Source: Shewanella sediminis HAW-EB3
Lineage (GTDB): Bacteria; Pseudomonadota; Gammaproteobacteria; Enterobacterales; Shewanellaceae
DNA: 64,000 bases
Reading direction: 5' to 3'
NCBI RefSeq assembly: GCF_000018025.1
Contig: NC_009831.1
Location: 5,246,001-5,310,000 of the forward strand
In this document: in pieces, positions 23,554 through 34,155 of the stretch
How the letters are laid out: each line of letters opens with the position of its first letter
Numbering within the stretch: the first letter of the stretch is position 1
Position numbers and translations under genes: made by a program
The notes under the pieces: model-generated
Seen by the model: the letters and a program-made list of their open reading frames with translations, nothing else
The model's database searches: none
Told to the model about the DNA's origin: nothing

Positions 23554-24038
23554 TGAACGCTAGACGTAAAAAAAGATTAACATTAGCAGTAGCCTTAATT
23601 GGCGGGGTGGCCGCGATTGCGTCACTCTTACTGTACGCCCTCAACTCAAACCTGAATTTGTTTTACACTCCAACCGAGATTGTTCAGGGTAAGAAGGATA
23701 CCGGTGTTTTGCCTGAAGTAGGTCAACGCATACGTGTCGGTGGCATGGTTACCATCGGCTCGATGGTCCGCGATCCTGATAGTTTACACGTAGAGTTTGC
23801 AGTTCACGATGCTGCCGGCGGTGAAATTCTGGTTACTTACGATGATCTGCTGCCGGATCTGTTCAGAGAAGGCCAAGGTATCGTTGCTCAAGGTGTTTTA
23901 ATTGAAGGCGGTAAGCTTCAGGCGACTGAAGTTTTAGCAAAACATGATGAAAACTACATGCCTCCAGAGGTAGCTGAAGCCATGGGACAGACTCATGAGA
24001 AGCTGGATTACAACGAACAGCAAAAAACTAGTTACTAA
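23553..24038 (+). CDS. ccmE: Periplasmic haem chaperone CcmE
   Basis: 161 residues: basic N terminus, one anchor helix (about 9-30), and an OB-fold with the covalent haem-binding motif HDENY (His131, Tyr135). It carries haem from CcmC to CcmF/H. It starts at GTG overlapping the ccmD stop (TAGTG). Last gene of ccmABCDE. Confidence 0.96.
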   Translation: MNARRKKRLTLAVALIGGVAAIASLLLYALNSNLNLFYTPTEIVQGKKDTGVLPEVGQRIRVGGMVTIGSMVRDPDSLHVEFAVHDAAGGEILVTYDDLLPDLFREGQGIVAQGVLIEGGKLQATEVLAKHDENYMPPEVAEAMGQTHEKLDYNEQQKTSY

Positions 24039-24083
24039 GCGGTTATTAAGTGGTCACTAAGTAGTTACCATCGAACTTCTAAG

Positions 24084-24107
24084 AAGGCCTCGCAAGAGGC
24101 CTTTTTT
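24084..24107 (+). terminator. ccmABCDE terminator
   Basis: Stem AAGGCCTC / GAGGCCTT with GCAA loop followed by TTTT, 46 bases beyond ccmE. Confidence 0.92.
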
Positions 24108-24173
24108 ATGCCTGACTTTCGGTACCGTAACACCTGGTCTATAACTATAGAAAGCCCTTTGAAGACCGAGAAT

Positions 24174-25148
24174 ATGCGGTATCTCTTATTCCTACTGATT
24201 ATCATGCCACTGAAATTGATGGCAGCATCAGTGTTGATCATTGAAAGCTATCATCAGGAGTACGAGTGGGATAAGAACTACAATAAGGGCATAGTTTCAA
24301 TTCTTGGTAATGAACACGATTACCACCACTTTTATCTGGATACAAAAAGACTTCCCCAACCATTGTTTATTGCCAGGGCTGAAAGCGCCTGGGAGGCGTT
24401 TGAGAAGCTTAAGCCTGATCTTGTAGTACTGGCAGATGATAATGCCATAAAGTTGCTGCATAAGCGCTTTGTGAATACAGAGATGCCGGTCGTATTCCTT
24501 GGTCTCAACACAAACCCCAGAACCTATAACATACATAACCAGAAAAATTTTACCGGCGTACTTGAAAGACCACTGTTCAAAAGATCACTCCTCTTGGCAA
24601 ACCAGTTGCTGATAGAAAAAACAGATAAAAGGTTTATGGTACTTTTCGATAATAGCAAAACTTCAATTGCATCTCTCGAGCAGATCACTCCATCTCTGGA
24701 CAGTATAAAAATGGGAAAAGTGAGTCTGGATTTCGTACTGACAAGTAACTTCAGTGCGTGGAAAACATGTATCTCTGAAGCCAAAGAGAAAGGATATGAT
24801 GCCATATTTATCGGCCTTTACCATACGATACGTGATAGTTCAGGAAACCACGTGTCGCCCGAGCAAGTCATAGCCTGGACCAGAGAACATTCCCCATTAC
24901 CACACTTTGGATTTTGGGAGTTTACTATAGGGCCGGACAAAAATATTGGTGGCTACGTATTAGATGCTTACCTTCATGGTCAGCATGCAGGTAGGCTAAT
25001 GAAGCAGATTTTAGAAGGCTCTTCTCCCGATTCACTTTCGTTAGTTTTTGATAGGAAGGGTCTATACCTGTTCAGCAAGAGCGGTATAGAGCGATGGGAA
25101 CTTAAAGTTCCAGACAATATCTCGAAAAATGCAAAGTGGATTGATTAA
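24174..25148 (+). CDS. Orphan periplasmic ABC-type substrate-binding protein
   Basis: 324 residues from this start. A hydrophobic signal peptide (MRYLLFLLIIMPLKLMA) precedes a type-1 periplasmic-binding fold of the ABC_sub_bind kind, recognisable from the opening strand VLIIESYHQEYEWDKNYNKGI and later PDLVVLADDNA. The domain is common both as a lone protein and as the sensor part of histidine kinases and GGDEF proteins. No permease, ATPase or kinase gene is adjacent, so ligand and partner are unknown. An in-frame ATG at 24108 is rejected because it touches the ccmE terminator and would bury the signal peptide. Confidence 0.75.
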   Translation: MRYLLFLLIIMPLKLMAASVLIIESYHQEYEWDKNYNKGIVSILGNEHDYHHFYLDTKRLPQPLFIARAESAWEAFEKLKPDLVVLADDNAIKLLHKRFVNTEMPVVFLGLNTNPRTYNIHNQKNFTGVLERPLFKRSLLLANQLLIEKTDKRFMVLFDNSKTSIASLEQITPSLDSIKMGKVSLDFVLTSNFSAWKTCISEAKEKGYDAIFIGLYHTIRDSSGNHVSPEQVIAWTREHSPLPHFGFWEFTIGPDKNIGGYVLDAYLHGQHAGRLMKQILEGSSPDSLSLVFDRKGLYLFSKSGIERWELKVPDNISKNAKWID

Positions 25149-25187
25149 CCAATAAAGAGATAAGTTTAAGCGGTAAATTCAACACAT

Positions 25188-25216
25188 AAAAAAGCCGGGC
25201 GTTAGCCCGGCTTTTT
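25188..25216. terminator. Bidirectional terminator between binding-protein gene and rplQ
   Basis: Stem AAAGCCGGGC / GCCCGGCTTT around GTTA, with A-run on one side and T-run on the other, so it ends both convergent transcripts (25148 rightward, rplQ leftward). Confidence 0.93.
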
Positions 25217-25233
25217 AAAATGAAATACCTTAA

Positions 25234-25632
25234 TTACTCAGCAGAGTCATCAGCTTCAACAGCTTCAGCATCTTCTGGGCGACCAACTAGTTCAATAAAC
25301 GCCATAGGCGCTTTATCACCAGTACGTAGACCGCACTTAAGGATACGAGTGTAACCACCAGGACGTTCCTGGTAGCGTGGACCCAATTCATTGAATAACT
25401 TACCTACGACTTCAGCGTCGCGAGTACGTGCAAATGCCAAACGACGATTTGCAACGCTATCACTCTTAGCAAGTGTTATCAGAGGTTCAACTACGCGACG
25501 CAGTTCTTTCGCTTTAGCAACAGTAGTCTTGATCACTTCGTGACGGACTAATGAGCTTGCCATGTTACGGAACATAGCTTGGCGATGACTGCTGTTACGG
25601 TTTAGTTGACGACCACTCTTACGATGGCGCAT
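25234..25632 (-). CDS. rplQ: 50S ribosomal protein L17
   Basis: 132 residues beginning [20 protein letters not shown], the diagnostic L17 N terminus; the acidic tail ([10 protein letters not shown]) is an extension seen in Shewanella. L17 sits near the tunnel exit of the large subunit. It is the last gene of the alpha operon, followed by the bidirectional terminator. Confidence 0.98.
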   Translation of the reverse strand: MRHRKSGRQLNRNSSHRQAMFRNMASSLVRHEVIKTTVAKAKELRRVVEPLITLAKSDSVANRRLAFARTRDAEVVGKLFNELGPRYQERPGGYTRILKCGLRTGDKAPMAFIELVGRPEDAEAVEADDSAE

Positions 25633-25671
25633 GACCTAATCCTTATTACCTAAATCTGTACAAGTCTGGAC

Positions 25672-26661
25672 TTAAAGGTCGTCTGCTAAACTAGCCGGAG
25701 GCCAGTTTTCGAGACGCATACCTAACGACAGTCCGCGAGAAGCTAAAACATCCTTAATTTCAGTAAGAGATTTCTTACCTAAGTTAGGAGTCTTAAGCAG
25801 CTCAACTTCTGTGCGCTGTACCAGATCACCGATGTAATGAATCGCTTCAGCCTTCAAACAGTTAGCTGAACGTACAGTTAGCTCTAAATCGTCCACAGGA
25901 CGCAACAGAATCGGATCGAACTCCGGCTTCTCTTCTTTCTGCTCTGGCTCAGTAACATCACGTAGCTCAACAAACGCATCTAACTGTTCAGCTAGAATAG
26001 TTGCAGAACGACGGATAGCTTCCTCAGGATCGATAGTACCGTTTGTGGTCATATCGATAACGAGTTTATCTAAGTCAGTACGCTGTTCAACACGTGCAGC
26101 TTCTACATTGTAGGCTATACGAGCGACAGGTGAGAATGAAGAATCCACCAACAAACGACCGATAGGGCGATCATCGTCTTCGGTTTGTGCACGGGCTGAT
26201 GCCGGTACATAACCACGACCACGCTCTACACGAATTCGCATGCTGACATCATTATTACCAGTCAAATGACAGATAACATGGTCAGGATTCATGATAGTAA
26301 CATCACCATCATGCGTGATATCTGCTGCAGTAACAGGGCCTGCGCCTGACTTACTTAAAGTAAGCATAGCTTCGTCTTTCCCTTCGATCACTACTGCTAA
26401 CCCCTTAAGGTTTAGTAGGATCTCAAGGATATCCTCTTGCACGCCTTCCTTGCTACTGTATTCATGCAGTACACCATCAATTTCTACTTCGGTTACCGCG
26501 CAGCCTGGCATAGACGACAATAGGATACGACGCAACGCGTTGCCTAAAGTGTGACCAAAACCACGTTCAAGCGGCTCAAGTGTAACTTTGGCACGTGTTG
26601 GATTAACCTGCTCGATATCAACGAGACGCGGTCTAAGAAATTCTGTAACAGAACCCTGCAT
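25672..26661 (-). CDS. rpoA: RNA polymerase alpha subunit
   Basis: 329 residues, the standard length. The N-terminal assembly domain includes [21 protein letters not shown]; the C-terminal domain has [18 protein letters not shown] and [13 protein letters not shown], which contact UP-element DNA and activators. It nucleates the core enzyme whose beta and beta' genes are in the same window. Confidence 0.98.
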   Translation of the reverse strand: MQGSVTEFLRPRLVDIEQVNPTRAKVTLEPLERGFGHTLGNALRRILLSSMPGCAVTEVEIDGVLHEYSSKEGVQEDILEILLNLKGLAVVIEGKDEAMLTLSKSGAGPVTAADITHDGDVTIMNPDHVICHLTGNNDVSMRIRVERGRGYVPASARAQTEDDDRPIGRLLVDSSFSPVARIAYNVEAARVEQRTDLDKLVIDMTTNGTIDPEEAIRRSATILAEQLDAFVELRDVTEPEQKEEKPEFDPILLRPVDDLELTVRSANCLKAEAIHYIGDLVQRTEVELLKTPNLGKKSLTEIKDVLASRGLSLGMRLENWPPASLADDL

Positions 26662-26685
26662 TGTGTCCTCTCTTTTGTGTTAACT

Positions 26686-27306
26686 TTACTTAGAGTAAAG
26701 TTCGACGATCAGCTGTTCGTTAATTTCCGCAGATAAATCACTACGCTCAGGTAGACGCTTGAAAGCACCTTCCATCTTAGTGTTATCAACTTCAACCCAT
26801 GTTGGCTTTTCGCGTTGAGAAGCAACTTCTAAAGCAGCAATAATACGCGCTTGCTTCTTAGACTTCTCACGAATGCTAATTACATCATTCGCAGACACTT
26901 TGAATGATGGAATGTTAACAACGCTGCCATTTACCATAATAGACTTGTGGCTTACAAGCTGACGTGCTTCTGCACGAGTTGCGCCAAAGCCCATACGGTA
27001 TACAACGTTATCAAGACGGGTTTCTAAAAGAGTAAGTAGGTTTTCACCAGTGTTACCTTTTGTACGTGCAGCGTCTTTGTAGTAGTTACGGAATTGCTTT
27101 TCAAGCACACCATAAGTACGACGAACTTTTTGTTTCTCACGTAGCTGAACACCATACTCAGACAGACGGGTCTTACGAGCGCCGTGTTGTCCAGGTGCAG
27201 TTTCAAGCTTACACTTCGAATCGATTGCTCTCACGCCGCTTTTTAGGAAAAGGTCTGTACCTTCTCTGCGGCTGAGCTTGAGCTTGGGACCCAAGTATCT
27301 TGCCAT
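26686..27306 (-). CDS. rpsD: 30S ribosomal protein S4
   Basis: 206 residues, with [20 protein letters not shown] and the S4 RNA-binding domain ([22 protein letters not shown]). It has no zinc-cysteine N terminus (C-minus form). A primary 16S binder and, in enterics, the translational repressor of this operon through the leader before rpsM. Confidence 0.98.
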
Positions 27307-27341
27307 GTTCTTTCTCCAACTATCCTATTAAAAACGACGAG

Positions 27342-27734
27342 TTATACGCGACGTTTCTTAGGAGGACGACAACCATTATGAGGGATAGGCGTCACATCGG
27401 TAATGTTAGTTATCTTATAACCAACCGAGTTTAGTGCACGAATCGCTGATTCACGCCCTGGACCTGGACCCTTTACAAATACTTCAAGGTTTTTAACACC
27501 GTAGTCCTGAGCAGCAACACCTGCACGCTCAGCAGCAACCTGTGCAGCAAAAGGGGTAGATTTACGTGAACCACGGAAACCTGAACCACCTGAAGTTGCC
27601 CAAGATAGTGCATTACCTTGACGGTCAGTAATGGTAATAATTGTGTTGTTGAAAGACGCATGGATATGCGCCATGCCATCAGCAACCTGTTTACGTACAC
27701 GCTTACGCGGAGAACGTGACGGAACTTTAGCCAT
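27342..27734 (-). CDS. rpsK: 30S ribosomal protein S11
   Basis: 130 residues with [15 protein letters not shown] and the C-terminal [16 protein letters not shown]. It forms part of the platform of the small subunit. Lies 14 bases downstream of rpsM. Confidence 0.98.
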   Translation of the reverse strand: MAKVPSRSPRKRVRKQVADGMAHIHASFNNTIITITDRQGNALSWATSGGSGFRGSRKSTPFAAQVAAERAGVAAQDYGVKNLEVFVKGPGPGRESAIRALNSVGYKITNITDVTPIPHNGCRPPKKRRV

Positions 27735-27748
27735 TTCGGTTTACCCCG

Positions 27749-28105
27749 TTACTTTCTGATTGGTTTACGTGGACCTTTACGCGTACGCGCATTGGTCTTA
27801 GTACGTTGCCCACGAAGAGGCAGGCTACGACGGTGACGTATTCCACGGTAACAGCCAAGGTCCATAAGACGCTTGATGTTCATGGAAACTTCACGACGCA
27901 AATCACCTTCTACAGTGTATTCGGCAACTGCTTCGCGTAGTGTATCAATTTGAGCTTCGCTCAATTCCTTGATCTTAGCGTCTTCAGCAATAGAAGTAGT
28001 CGCGCAGATTGCTCTAGCGCGAGTACGACCGATACCGAAGATTCCAGTCAATGCAATGACTGTATGCTTCTGATCAGGAATGTTAATGCCAGCGATACGG
28101 GCCAC
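27749..28105 (-). CDS. rpsM: 30S ribosomal protein S13
   Basis: 118 residues ([22 protein letters not shown]; basic tail [16 protein letters not shown]). It contacts tRNA and the inter-subunit bridge. GTG start with GGAG eight bases upstream, inside a segment strongly resembling the E. coli alpha-operon S4 target. First gene of the alpha operon. Confidence 0.98.
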   Translation of the reverse strand: MARIAGINIPDQKHTVIALTGIFGIGRTRARAICATTSIAEDAKIKELSEAQIDTLREAVAEYTVEGDLRREVSMNIKRLMDLGCYRGIRHRRSLPLRGQRTKTNARTRKGPRKPIRK

Positions 28106-28180
28106 TATGCACTCCTAAATAGTTAATGGTTATCTGTGAAAAGCCCGGTAGGATACTCGACAGACAACAGTTTTGCAAAT
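28106..28180 (-). promoter_or_regulatory. Alpha-operon leader: promoter and S4-type translational control site
   Basis: Leftward, -35 TTGCAA (28173-28178), 17-base spacer, -10 TATCCT (28150-28155). The transcript then reads GGGCTTTTCA ... AGGAGTGCATAGTGG into rpsM. The blocks GAGTATCCT, CGGGCTTTTCA and AGGAGTGCATAGTGGCC recur in the E. coli alpha leader, where S4 binds a pseudoknot and traps the ribosome. The similarity is recalled, not computed. Confidence 0.65.
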
Positions 28181-28185
28181 AAAAT

Positions 28186-28214
28186 TTTGTTCAGCCCGAA
28201 CAGGGCTGAACAAA
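28186..28214 (-). terminator. Hairpin after rpmJ (end of spc operon)
   Basis: Perfect 12-bp stem TTTGTTCAGCCC / GGGCTGAACAAA with a 5-base loop, followed leftward by an A/T tract. It lies 6 bases beyond rpmJ and just before the alpha promoter, so it separates the two operons at least partially. Confidence 0.7.
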
Positions 28215-28219
28215 TGTTT

Positions 28220-28333
28220 TTAGCCTTGACGCTGTTTGTGCTTAGGTTCAACACAAATCACGCGTACAACGCCACTACGTTTGACGATCTTGCAATTACG
28301 GCAGATCTTCTTCACGGAAGCTCGAACTTTCAT
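28220..28333 (-). CDS. rpmJ: 50S ribosomal protein L36
   Basis: A 37-residue gene beginning [17 protein letters not shown]. It is the zinc-binding C-plus form: Cys11, Cys14, Cys27 and His32 are all present. Located between secY and the alpha operon as in other gammaproteobacteria. Confidence 0.97.
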   Translation of the reverse strand: MKVRASVKKICRNCKIVKRSGVVRVICVEPKHKQRQG

Positions 28334-28356
28334 TTCATCACTCCGAGAAAACTTTC

Positions 28357-29697
28357 TTAGCGACCAAAGCGATCTAAATTCGCTTTATTCACCAGGTTAG
28401 CTTTCTTCATTACAGACTCATACTGATGAGACATCATATGGGTCTGAACTTGAGCCATGAAGTCCATGATTACGACTACCATAATAAGTAGTGAAGTACC
28501 GCCAAAATAGAACTGTACTTTCCACGTAATTAACATGAACTCCGGAATTAAACAGATAAAGGTAATGTACAGTGCGCCTGCTAATGTCAAGCGAGTCATA
28601 ACCTTATCAATGTAACGCGAAGTCTGTTCTCCAGGACGGATCCCAGGAATAAACGCACCACTCTTCTTCAAATTATCAGCTGTTTCACGCGGGTTAAACA
28701 CCAACGCAGTATAGAAGAAACAGAAGAAGATGATTGCTGATGCATACAATAATGAGTAGAGCGGTTGTCCTGGTGACACAGCAAGTGAAAAATCACTTAA
28801 CCATGAAAGGGACTCATTTTGACCAAACCACTGAGCCAGTGTGCCTGGAAACAAAATAATGCTCGACGCAAAAATTGGTGGTATCACACCTGCCATATTT
28901 ATCTTAAGTGGTAAATGTGTACTTTGCGCTGCAAACACCTTACGGCCCTGCTGACGCTTTGCATAGTTAACGACGATACGACGCTGTCCACGCTCCACAA
29001 ATACAACGAAATAAGTTACGGCAAATACAATAACTGCAATCAACAATAATACGAGTACGTTCAAGTCACCTTGACGCGCCTGCTCAGCCGTTTGGCCGAT
29101 AGCAGATGGTAGACCAGCAACAATACCTGCGAAAATTAATATCGAGATACCATTACCAATGCCTCGTTCGGTAATTTGTTCACCTAGCCACATAAGGAAC
29201 ATCGTTCCTGTCACTAAACTCACAACTGCAACGAAATAGAAACCAAATCCAAGGTTTACAACTAAACCTGGAACTAGGTTTGGCAGACCCGTTGCGATAC
29301 CGATTGCCTGGAATGTACCCAGGACCAATGTGCCGTACCTTGTATATTGACTGATCTTCTTACGACCTGATTCGCCTTCCTTTTTAAGTTCAGCGAGTGC
29401 AGGATGCACGACAGTCAACAACTGCATGATAATCGACGCCGAAATATACGGCATGATTCCCAATGCAAAGATAGAAGCACGTTCAAGGGCACCACCAGAG
29501 AACATGTTAAACATGCCTAAGATAGTACCCTTCTGCTGATTGAACAGCTCTGCTAATACAGCAGCGTCAATACCAGGAATTGGTACAAACGAACCGGCTC
29601 TAAAGACGATAATCGCACCAATCACGAACAGGAGGCGAGTCTTCAGTTCAGAAAATCCACCTTTCGCGCTTTTTAAATCAAGTCCTGGTTTTGCCAT
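28357..29697 (-). CDS. secY: Protein translocase subunit SecY
   Basis: 446-residue channel subunit of the SecYEG translocon with ten hydrophobic helices. Motifs include the cytoplasmic [14 protein letters not shown] loop and the plug-region sequence [23 protein letters not shown]. The start [14 protein letters not shown] at 29697 is chosen over an upstream in-frame ATG that would overlap rplO. SecE, its partner, is encoded at 55329. Confidence 0.97.
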   Translation of the reverse strand: MAKPGLDLKSAKGGFSELKTRLLFVIGAIIVFRAGSFVPIPGIDAAVLAELFNQQKGTILGMFNMFSGGALERASIFALGIMPYISASIIMQLLTVVHPALAELKKEGESGRKKISQYTRYGTLVLGTFQAIGIATGLPNLVPGLVVNLGFGFYFVAVVSLVTGTMFLMWLGEQITERGIGNGISILIFAGIVAGLPSAIGQTAEQARQGDLNVLVLLLIAVIVFAVTYFVVFVERGQRRIVVNYAKRQQGRKVFAAQSTHLPLKINMAGVIPPIFASSIILFPGTLAQWFGQNESLSWLSDFSLAVSPGQPLYSLLYASAIIFFCFFYTALVFNPRETADNLKKSGAFIPGIRPGEQTSRYIDKVMTRLTLAGALYITFICLIPEFMLITWKVQFYFGGTSLLIMVVVIMDFMAQVQTHMMSHQYESVMKKANLVNKANLDRFGR

Positions 29698-29704
29698 CGA
29701 CGTA

Positions 29705-30139
29705 TTATTCCTCGATCTTTCCGCCGGCAGCTTCAATAGCTGCACGTGCACCTTTGGTTACCTTCAGACCTTTTACGGTCACAGGGCGCTCAATGGTACC
29801 TGAAAGAACGATTTTAGCAAACTGTATGTTGCGAGTAACGAGATTCGCATCTTTCAGTGCATTTAAGTCGACAACATCACCGTTAACTTTTGCAAGTTCA
29901 CTAATGCGAACTTCTGCTGTTACCAACGCACGACGCGAGGTAAAACCAAACTTAGGCAGACGAATCTTAAGTGGCATTTGACCACCCTCGAAACCGACGC
30001 GAACGCCGCCACCAGAACGAGACTTCTGACCCTTGTGGCCGCGACCACAAGTTTTACCAGTGCCTGAACCGATACCGCGACCTACACGCTTAGCTGCTGA
30101 TTTAGCACCTGCAGCAGGTGATAGAGTATTTAGACGCAT
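29705..30139 (-). CDS. rplO: 50S ribosomal protein L15
   Basis: 144 residues: [11 protein letters not shown] and the glycine-arginine-rich extension [24 protein letters not shown] that threads into 23S rRNA. Spc operon; 7 bases before secY and one base after rpmD. Confidence 0.98.
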   Translation of the reverse strand: MRLNTLSPAAGAKSAAKRVGRGIGSGTGKTCGRGHKGQKSRSGGGVRVGFEGGQMPLKIRLPKFGFTSRRALVTAEVRISELAKVNGDVVDLNALKDANLVTRNIQFAKIVLSGTIERPVTVKGLKVTKGARAAIEAAGGKIEE

Positions 30140-30140
30140 C

Positions 30141-30326
30141 TTATACTTCCTCCACCGAAACCATGTAGTAAACCTTGTTAATCATACCGCGAACTGAAGG
30201 AGTATCTTCAAGTTCAACAGTGTGATTAATACGGCGTAGACCTAGACCAGTCAAAGTTGCACGATGCTTAGGCAAACGTCCAATTGAGCTTTTAGTCTGT
30301 GTCACTTTTAAAGTTTTAGTAGCCAT
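30141..30326 (-). CDS. rpmD: 50S ribosomal protein L30
   Basis: 61 residues ([22 protein letters not shown] ... [26 protein letters not shown] as separate blocks), a complete L30. Spc operon between rpsE and rplO. Confidence 0.97.
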   Translation of the reverse strand: MATKTLKVTQTKSSIGRLPKHRATLTGLGLRRINHTVELEDTPSVRGMINKVYYMVSVEEV

Positions 30327-30332
30327 GGTGCA

Positions 30333-30836
30333 TTAACCTCGAATTTCATCAACATTAAGGCCACGCTTAGCTGCAATTTGTGATGGTGACTTCATGTGCA
30401 CCAACGCATCTACAGTTGCGCGAACGATGTTGATCGGGTTAGTAGAACCGTATGCTTTTGACAGAACGTTATGAACGCCTGCTACTTCCAATACGGCACG
30501 CATTGCGCCACCGGCAATAATACCGGTACCGTCTGATGCTGGTTGCATGTAAACACGCGATCCAGTGTGACGGCCCTTTACAGGGTGGTGCAGAGTACCA
30601 TTGATCAATTCAACAGAAACAATGTTACGGCGAGCCTTTTCCATTGCTTTCTGAATTGCTGCTGGTACTTCACGCGCTTTACCATAGCCAAAGCCGACTT
30701 TACCGTTACCGTCACCCACTACTGTTAGTGCAGTGAAGCTAAAGATACGTCCGCCTTTAACTACTTTAGAAACACGATTAACTGCAACTAGTTTCTCTTG
30801 CAGATCGTCTTTTTGCTGTGCTTCGAATTTAGCCAT
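30333..30836 (-). CDS. rpsE: 30S ribosomal protein S5
   Basis: 167 residues with the double-stranded RNA-binding-like N domain ([19 protein letters not shown]) and [20 protein letters not shown]5 influences decoding fidelity at the mRNA entry. Spc operon. Confidence 0.98.
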   Translation of the reverse strand: MAKFEAQQKDDLQEKLVAVNRVSKVVKGGRIFSFTALTVVGDGNGKVGFGYGKAREVPAAIQKAMEKARRNIVSVELINGTLHHPVKGRHTGSRVYMQPASDGTGIIAGGAMRAVLEVAGVHNVLSKAYGSTNPINIVRATVDALVHMKSPSQIAAKRGLNVDEIRG

Positions 30837-30849
30837 TTTTAATCATTCC

Positions 30850-31200
30850 TTAGAACTTGAGGCCAGCTTCACGAGCGGCGTCTGCTAATGCAGCTACACG
30901 TCCGTGATACTTGAAACCGGAACGATCGAATGCAACTACAGTCACGCCTTTTTCGATAGCACGCTCAGCAACGGTTTTACCCACTGCTTTAGCTGCATCA
31001 ACGTTACCTGTGTACTTAAGTTGCTCTGTTACCGCTTTCTCAGCAGTAGAAGCTGCCGCCAAAACCTGTGAATCAGGGCTTATTACCTGAGCATAGGTGT
31101 GACGTGGTGTACGATGTACAACCAGACGGTTAACGCCCAGCTCTTGGATCTTCTTACGCGCGCGAGTTGCGCGGCGTAAGCGAGATGTTTTCTTATCCAT
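30850..31200 (-). CDS. rplR: 50S ribosomal protein L18
   Basis: 116 residues, [21 protein letters not shown] and C-terminal [24 protein letters not shown]. Binds 5S rRNA together with L5. Spc operon. Confidence 0.98.
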   Translation of the reverse strand: MDKKTSRLRRATRARKKIQELGVNRLVVHRTPRHTYAQVISPDSQVLAAASTAEKAVTEQLKYTGNVDAAKAVGKTVAERAIEKGVTVVAFDRSGFKYHGRVAALADAAREAGLKF

Positions 31201-31210
31201 ATCGCGTTAC

Positions 31211-31741
31211 CTACTTCTTCTTAGCCTCTTTACGACGTACTTGTTCGTCAGCATAGCGAACACCTTTACCTTTATAAGGCTCTGGTGGACGGTAGCCGCG
31301 AATCTCAGCTGCTACTTGTCCAACAAGCTGCTTATCAGTACCAGAAAGTACGATTTCAGTTTGTGAAGGACAAACAGCTGTTACGCCGTCTGGGAGTTCG
31401 TGTACTAGTGGGTGAGAGAAACCTAGAGTCAAATCAACGCCTTTACCAGCGATTTTCGCACGGTAACCGACACCAATTAACTGAAGTTTTTTCTCAAAAC
31501 CAGCTGTTACACCAACAACCATGTTGTTGATTAGAGCTCGAGCTGTACCCGCTTGAGCGTTAGTTTTAACGCCTTCGACAGAACTACACTTAATTTCGTT
31601 GTTTTCAACAACAACAGAAACGTCAGCGTTTATTACTCGAGTCAAACTACCTTTAGTACCTTTTACGGTGATAGTTTGTTCGTTTAGAGTCACTTCTACG
31701 CCTGCAGGAATAGCGACTGGTGCTTTTGCGACACGAGACAT
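31211..31741 (-). CDS. rplF: 50S ribosomal protein L6
   Basis: 176 residues, two L6 repeats; the C-terminal signature [11 protein letters not shown] is present. Located near the GTPase-associated region of the large subunit. Spc operon. Confidence 0.98.
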   Translation of the reverse strand: MSRVAKAPVAIPAGVEVTLNEQTITVKGTKGSLTRVINADVSVVVENNEIKCSSVEGVKTNAQAGTARALINNMVVGVTAGFEKKLQLIGVGYRAKIAGKGVDLTLGFSHPLVHELPDGVTAVCPSQTEIVLSGTDKQLVGQVAAEIRGYRPPEPYKGKGVRYADEQVRRKEAKKK

Positions 31742-31751
31742 TGCTAGCTCC

Positions 31752-32144
31752 TTATGCTACGTAGCAGATAACTTCCCCGCCCATGCCATTTTGGCGGGCA
31801 GTGCGATCAGTCATCAAACCTTTAGAAGTGGACACAATTGCGACACCCAGTCCGCCCATAACCTTTGGAAGTTCGTCTTTACTTTTGTAAATACGAAGTC
31901 CAGGACGGCTAACGCGTTGGATAGTCTCAACAACTGGCTGGCCTTGGAAATACTTTAACGTAATTTCAAGAACAGGTTTGGTTTCATCTGCTACGGCGTA
32001 GTCAGTGATATAACCTTCTTCTTTAAGCGTTTTCGCAATAGCGACTTTTAGCTTAGCAGAAGGCATAGATACTGATACTTTGTTAGCAGCTTGGCCATTA
32101 CGAATACGTGTTAACATATCCGCTATAGGATCTTGCATGCTCAT
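31752..32144 (-). CDS. rpsH: 30S ribosomal protein S8
   Basis: 130 residues, [18 protein letters not shown] and C-terminal [26 protein letters not shown]8 is a central-domain 16S binder and the spc-operon translational repressor in E. coli, acting near the rplE start. Confidence 0.98.
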   Translation of the reverse strand: MSMQDPIADMLTRIRNGQAANKVSVSMPSAKLKVAIAKTLKEEGYITDYAVADETKPVLEITLKYFQGQPVVETIQRVSRPGLRIYKSKDELPKVMGGLGVAIVSTSKGLMTDRTARQNGMGGEVICYVA

Positions 32145-32168
32145 ATTAGCTTACTCCGTGACAAGTAT

Positions 32169-32474
32169 TTACCAGCTGGCCTTACGTAGACCAGGAACTT
32201 CACCACGCATGGTAGCTTCACGCAACTTAATACGGCTAAGGCCGAATTTACGCAAATAACCATGTGGGCGACCAGTTTGACTACAGCGATTGCGCTGACG
32301 CGCCGCGCTAGAGTCACGTGGTAGACCTTGCAACTTAAGAACTGCATCCCAACGATCTTCATCAGATGTAGTTGGGTTGTTAATGATAGCCTTAAGAGCT
32401 AGACGCTTTTCAGCGAACTTAGCCACGAGCTTGGCACGTTTTGCTTCACGTGCTTTCATTGAACTTTTTGCCAT
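32169..32474 (-). CDS. rpsN: 30S ribosomal protein S14
   Basis: 101 residues from [16 protein letters not shown]; this is the long, zinc-free (C-minus) form, with [21 protein letters not shown]. The ATG at 32474 is chosen because an earlier in-frame ATG overlaps rplE. Spc operon. Confidence 0.97.
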   Translation of the reverse strand: MAKSSMKAREAKRAKLVAKFAEKRLALKAIINNPTTSDEDRWDAVLKLQGLPRDSSAARQRNRCSQTGRPHGYLRKFGLSRIKLREATMRGEVPGLRKASW

Positions 32475-32484
32475 TACGCTACCC

Positions 32485-33024
32485 TTATTTCTTGAATGGG
32501 AAGTTAAAGGCTTCAAGCAGAGCTCGGCCTTCTTCGTCATTCTTCGCAGAAGTAGTGATCACAATATCCATACCACGGATCTTATCGATTTTATCGTATT
32601 CGATCTCAGGGAAGATAATCTGCTCACGTACACCCATTGCGTAGTTACCACGGCCATCGAACGACTTAGCGCTCATACCACGGAAATCACGAATACGCGG
32701 GATTGCGATATCAACTAAACGCTCTAAGAATTCCCACATACGCTCACCGCGCAGTGTAACCTTACAGCCTATCGGGTAGCCATCACGGATTTTAAAACCA
32801 GCCACTGACTTACGAGCTACAGTCACAACCGGCTTTTGACCAGCGATAGCAGTCATGTCACGAAGCGCATGCTCCATAACTTTCTTATCTGCTACTGCTT
32901 CGCCAACACCCATGTTAAGGGTGATTTTCTCAATCCGAGGGACTTGCATGACACTGGTAAAACCGAACTTTTTAGCAAGTTCAGGACTAACAGTCTCTTG
33001 ATATTTATCATGCAGTTTCGCCAT
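32485..33024 (-). CDS. rplE: 50S ribosomal protein L5
   Basis: 179 residues, [20 protein letters not shown], with [15 protein letters not shown] and [13 protein letters not shown]. Contacts 5S rRNA and P-site tRNA. Spc operon; 12 bases after rplX. Confidence 0.98.
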
Positions 33025-33036
33025 CGTTTACTCCAA

Positions 33037-33351
33037 TTACTTAACGAGTTCACTGTTCGACTTAAAGAAACGGACCTTTTGGCCGTCTTCAAATCGGAAA
33101 CCAACGCGATCAGCTTTGCCAGTGGCAGAGTTGAAAATCGCTACGTTTGATGCTTGTATCGGTGCTTCTTGCTCAACAATACCGCCAGCTACGCCCAATT
33201 GTGGGTTTGGCTTCTGGTGTTTCTTGACAAGATTAATGCCTTCAACAATTAATTTACCAGTAGGAAGAACCTGAGAAACCTTACCGCGTTTACCCTGATC
33301 TTTACCTGCTAATACTATTACTTCGTCTTCACGACGGATTTTAGCTGCCAT
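33037..33351 (-). CDS. rplX: 50S ribosomal protein L24
   Basis: 104 residues from [20 protein letters not shown], which contains the KOW motif. An assembly-initiating large-subunit protein. The start at 33351 is chosen over an upstream ATG lying inside rplN. Spc operon. Confidence 0.97.
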   Translation of the reverse strand: MAAKIRREDEVIVLAGKDQGKRGKVSQVLPTGKLIVEGINLVKKHQKPNPQLGVAGGIVEQEAPIQASNVAIFNSATGKADRVGFRFEDGQKVRFFKSNSELVK

Positions 33352-33361
33352 TTGAAGCTCC

Positions 33362-33730
33362 TTACAGTACTTCTGGTGCCAGAGAAACAATTTTCATAAA
33401 TTGTTCGTTACGCAATTCACGCGTCACTGGGCCAAAGATACGAGTACCAATCGGTGCATTGTTTGCATTAAGCAAAACAGCTGCGTTCCGATCGAAGCGA
33501 ATGACAGAACCGTCTGGGCGACGTACGCCTTTCTTAGTACGAACTACCACCGCGCTATATACATCACCTTTCTTCGCTTTACCGCGAGGAATAGCTTCTT
33601 TAACAGAAACCTTAATGATGTCGCCGATACCGGCATAACGACGATGAGATCCACCTAAGACCTTAATACACTGAACTCTACGAGCGCCACTGTTACAGGC
33701 TACATCTAGAGTAGATTGCATTTGGATCAT
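33362..33730 (-). CDS. rplN: 50S ribosomal protein L14
   Basis: 122 residues from [19 protein letters not shown], the invariant L14 N terminus; an upstream in-frame ATG at 33787 is not used. First gene of the spc operon. The 176 bases upstream hold its promoter and the S10-operon terminator. Confidence 0.98.
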   Translation of the reverse strand: MIQMQSTLDVACNSGARRVQCIKVLGGSHRRYAGIGDIIKVSVKEAIPRGKAKKGDVYSAVVVRTKKGVRRPDGSVIRFDRNAAVLLNANNAPIGTRIFGPVTRELRNEQFMKIVSLAPEVL

Positions 33731-33821
33731 TGTAAATGCTCCGCTAACGTTACTTACATCCCCAATTTGGGGCGACTTTTTCGCCAATTTTTAACAATAA
33801 TTTTGTCAAAAATGGCGCGCA

Positions 33822-33827
33822 AGTATA
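33822..33827 (-). promoter_or_regulatory. spc operon promoter (-10)
   Basis: Leftward TGTTATACT: a -10 TATACT (33822-33827) with an extended TG, about 92 bases before rplN and directly beyond the S10 terminator. The -35 is weak, as is common with an extended -10. Confidence 0.5.
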
Positions 33828-33856
33828 ACACCCGAATTTGAGAATAGATAGTGTTA

Positions 33857-33888
33857 AAATAAAAACGGCTCCCAAAAGGAGCCGTTTA
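33857..33888 (-). terminator. S10 operon terminator
   Basis: Ten-base stem AAACGGCTCC / GGAGCCGTTT (33863-33872, 33878-33887), 5-base loop, leftward T-rich tail. It lies 18 bases beyond rpsQ, between rpsQ and rplN. Confidence 0.9.
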
Positions 33889-33906
33889 GCTTAAAACCTA
33901 AGAAGC

Positions 33907-34155
33907 TTAGGCTTTAGATACTACTTCAACCAGAGTCCAAGACTTAGTCTTAGACAGCGGACGGCATTCGCGAATAGTCACGACATCGCCAGCATTACAC
34001 TGATTTTGTTCGTCATGTGCATGGATCTTAGTAGTGCGCTTAAGGTACTTCCCGTATAAAGGATGCTTAACCTTACGCTCAATAGCTACAGTGATAGACT
34101 TGTCCATCTTGTTGCTAAGTACACGACCCTGCAAAGTACGGATATTATCAGACAT
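33907..34155 (-). CDS. rpsQ: 30S ribosomal protein S17
   Basis: 82 residues, [20 protein letters not shown], with [22 protein letters not shown]-fold primary 16S binder. Last gene of the S10 operon; overlaps the rpmC stop by one base (TAATG). Confidence 0.98.
   Translation of the reverse strand: MSDNIRTLQGRVLSNKMDKSITVAIERKVKHPLYGKYLKRTTKIHAHDEQNQCNAGDVVTIRECRPLSKTKSWTLVEVVSKA

Noticed and set aside
24108..24173. Upstream ATG start for the binding-protein gene
   Set aside because: It abuts the ccmE terminator and would place 22 polar residues before a clear signal peptide.
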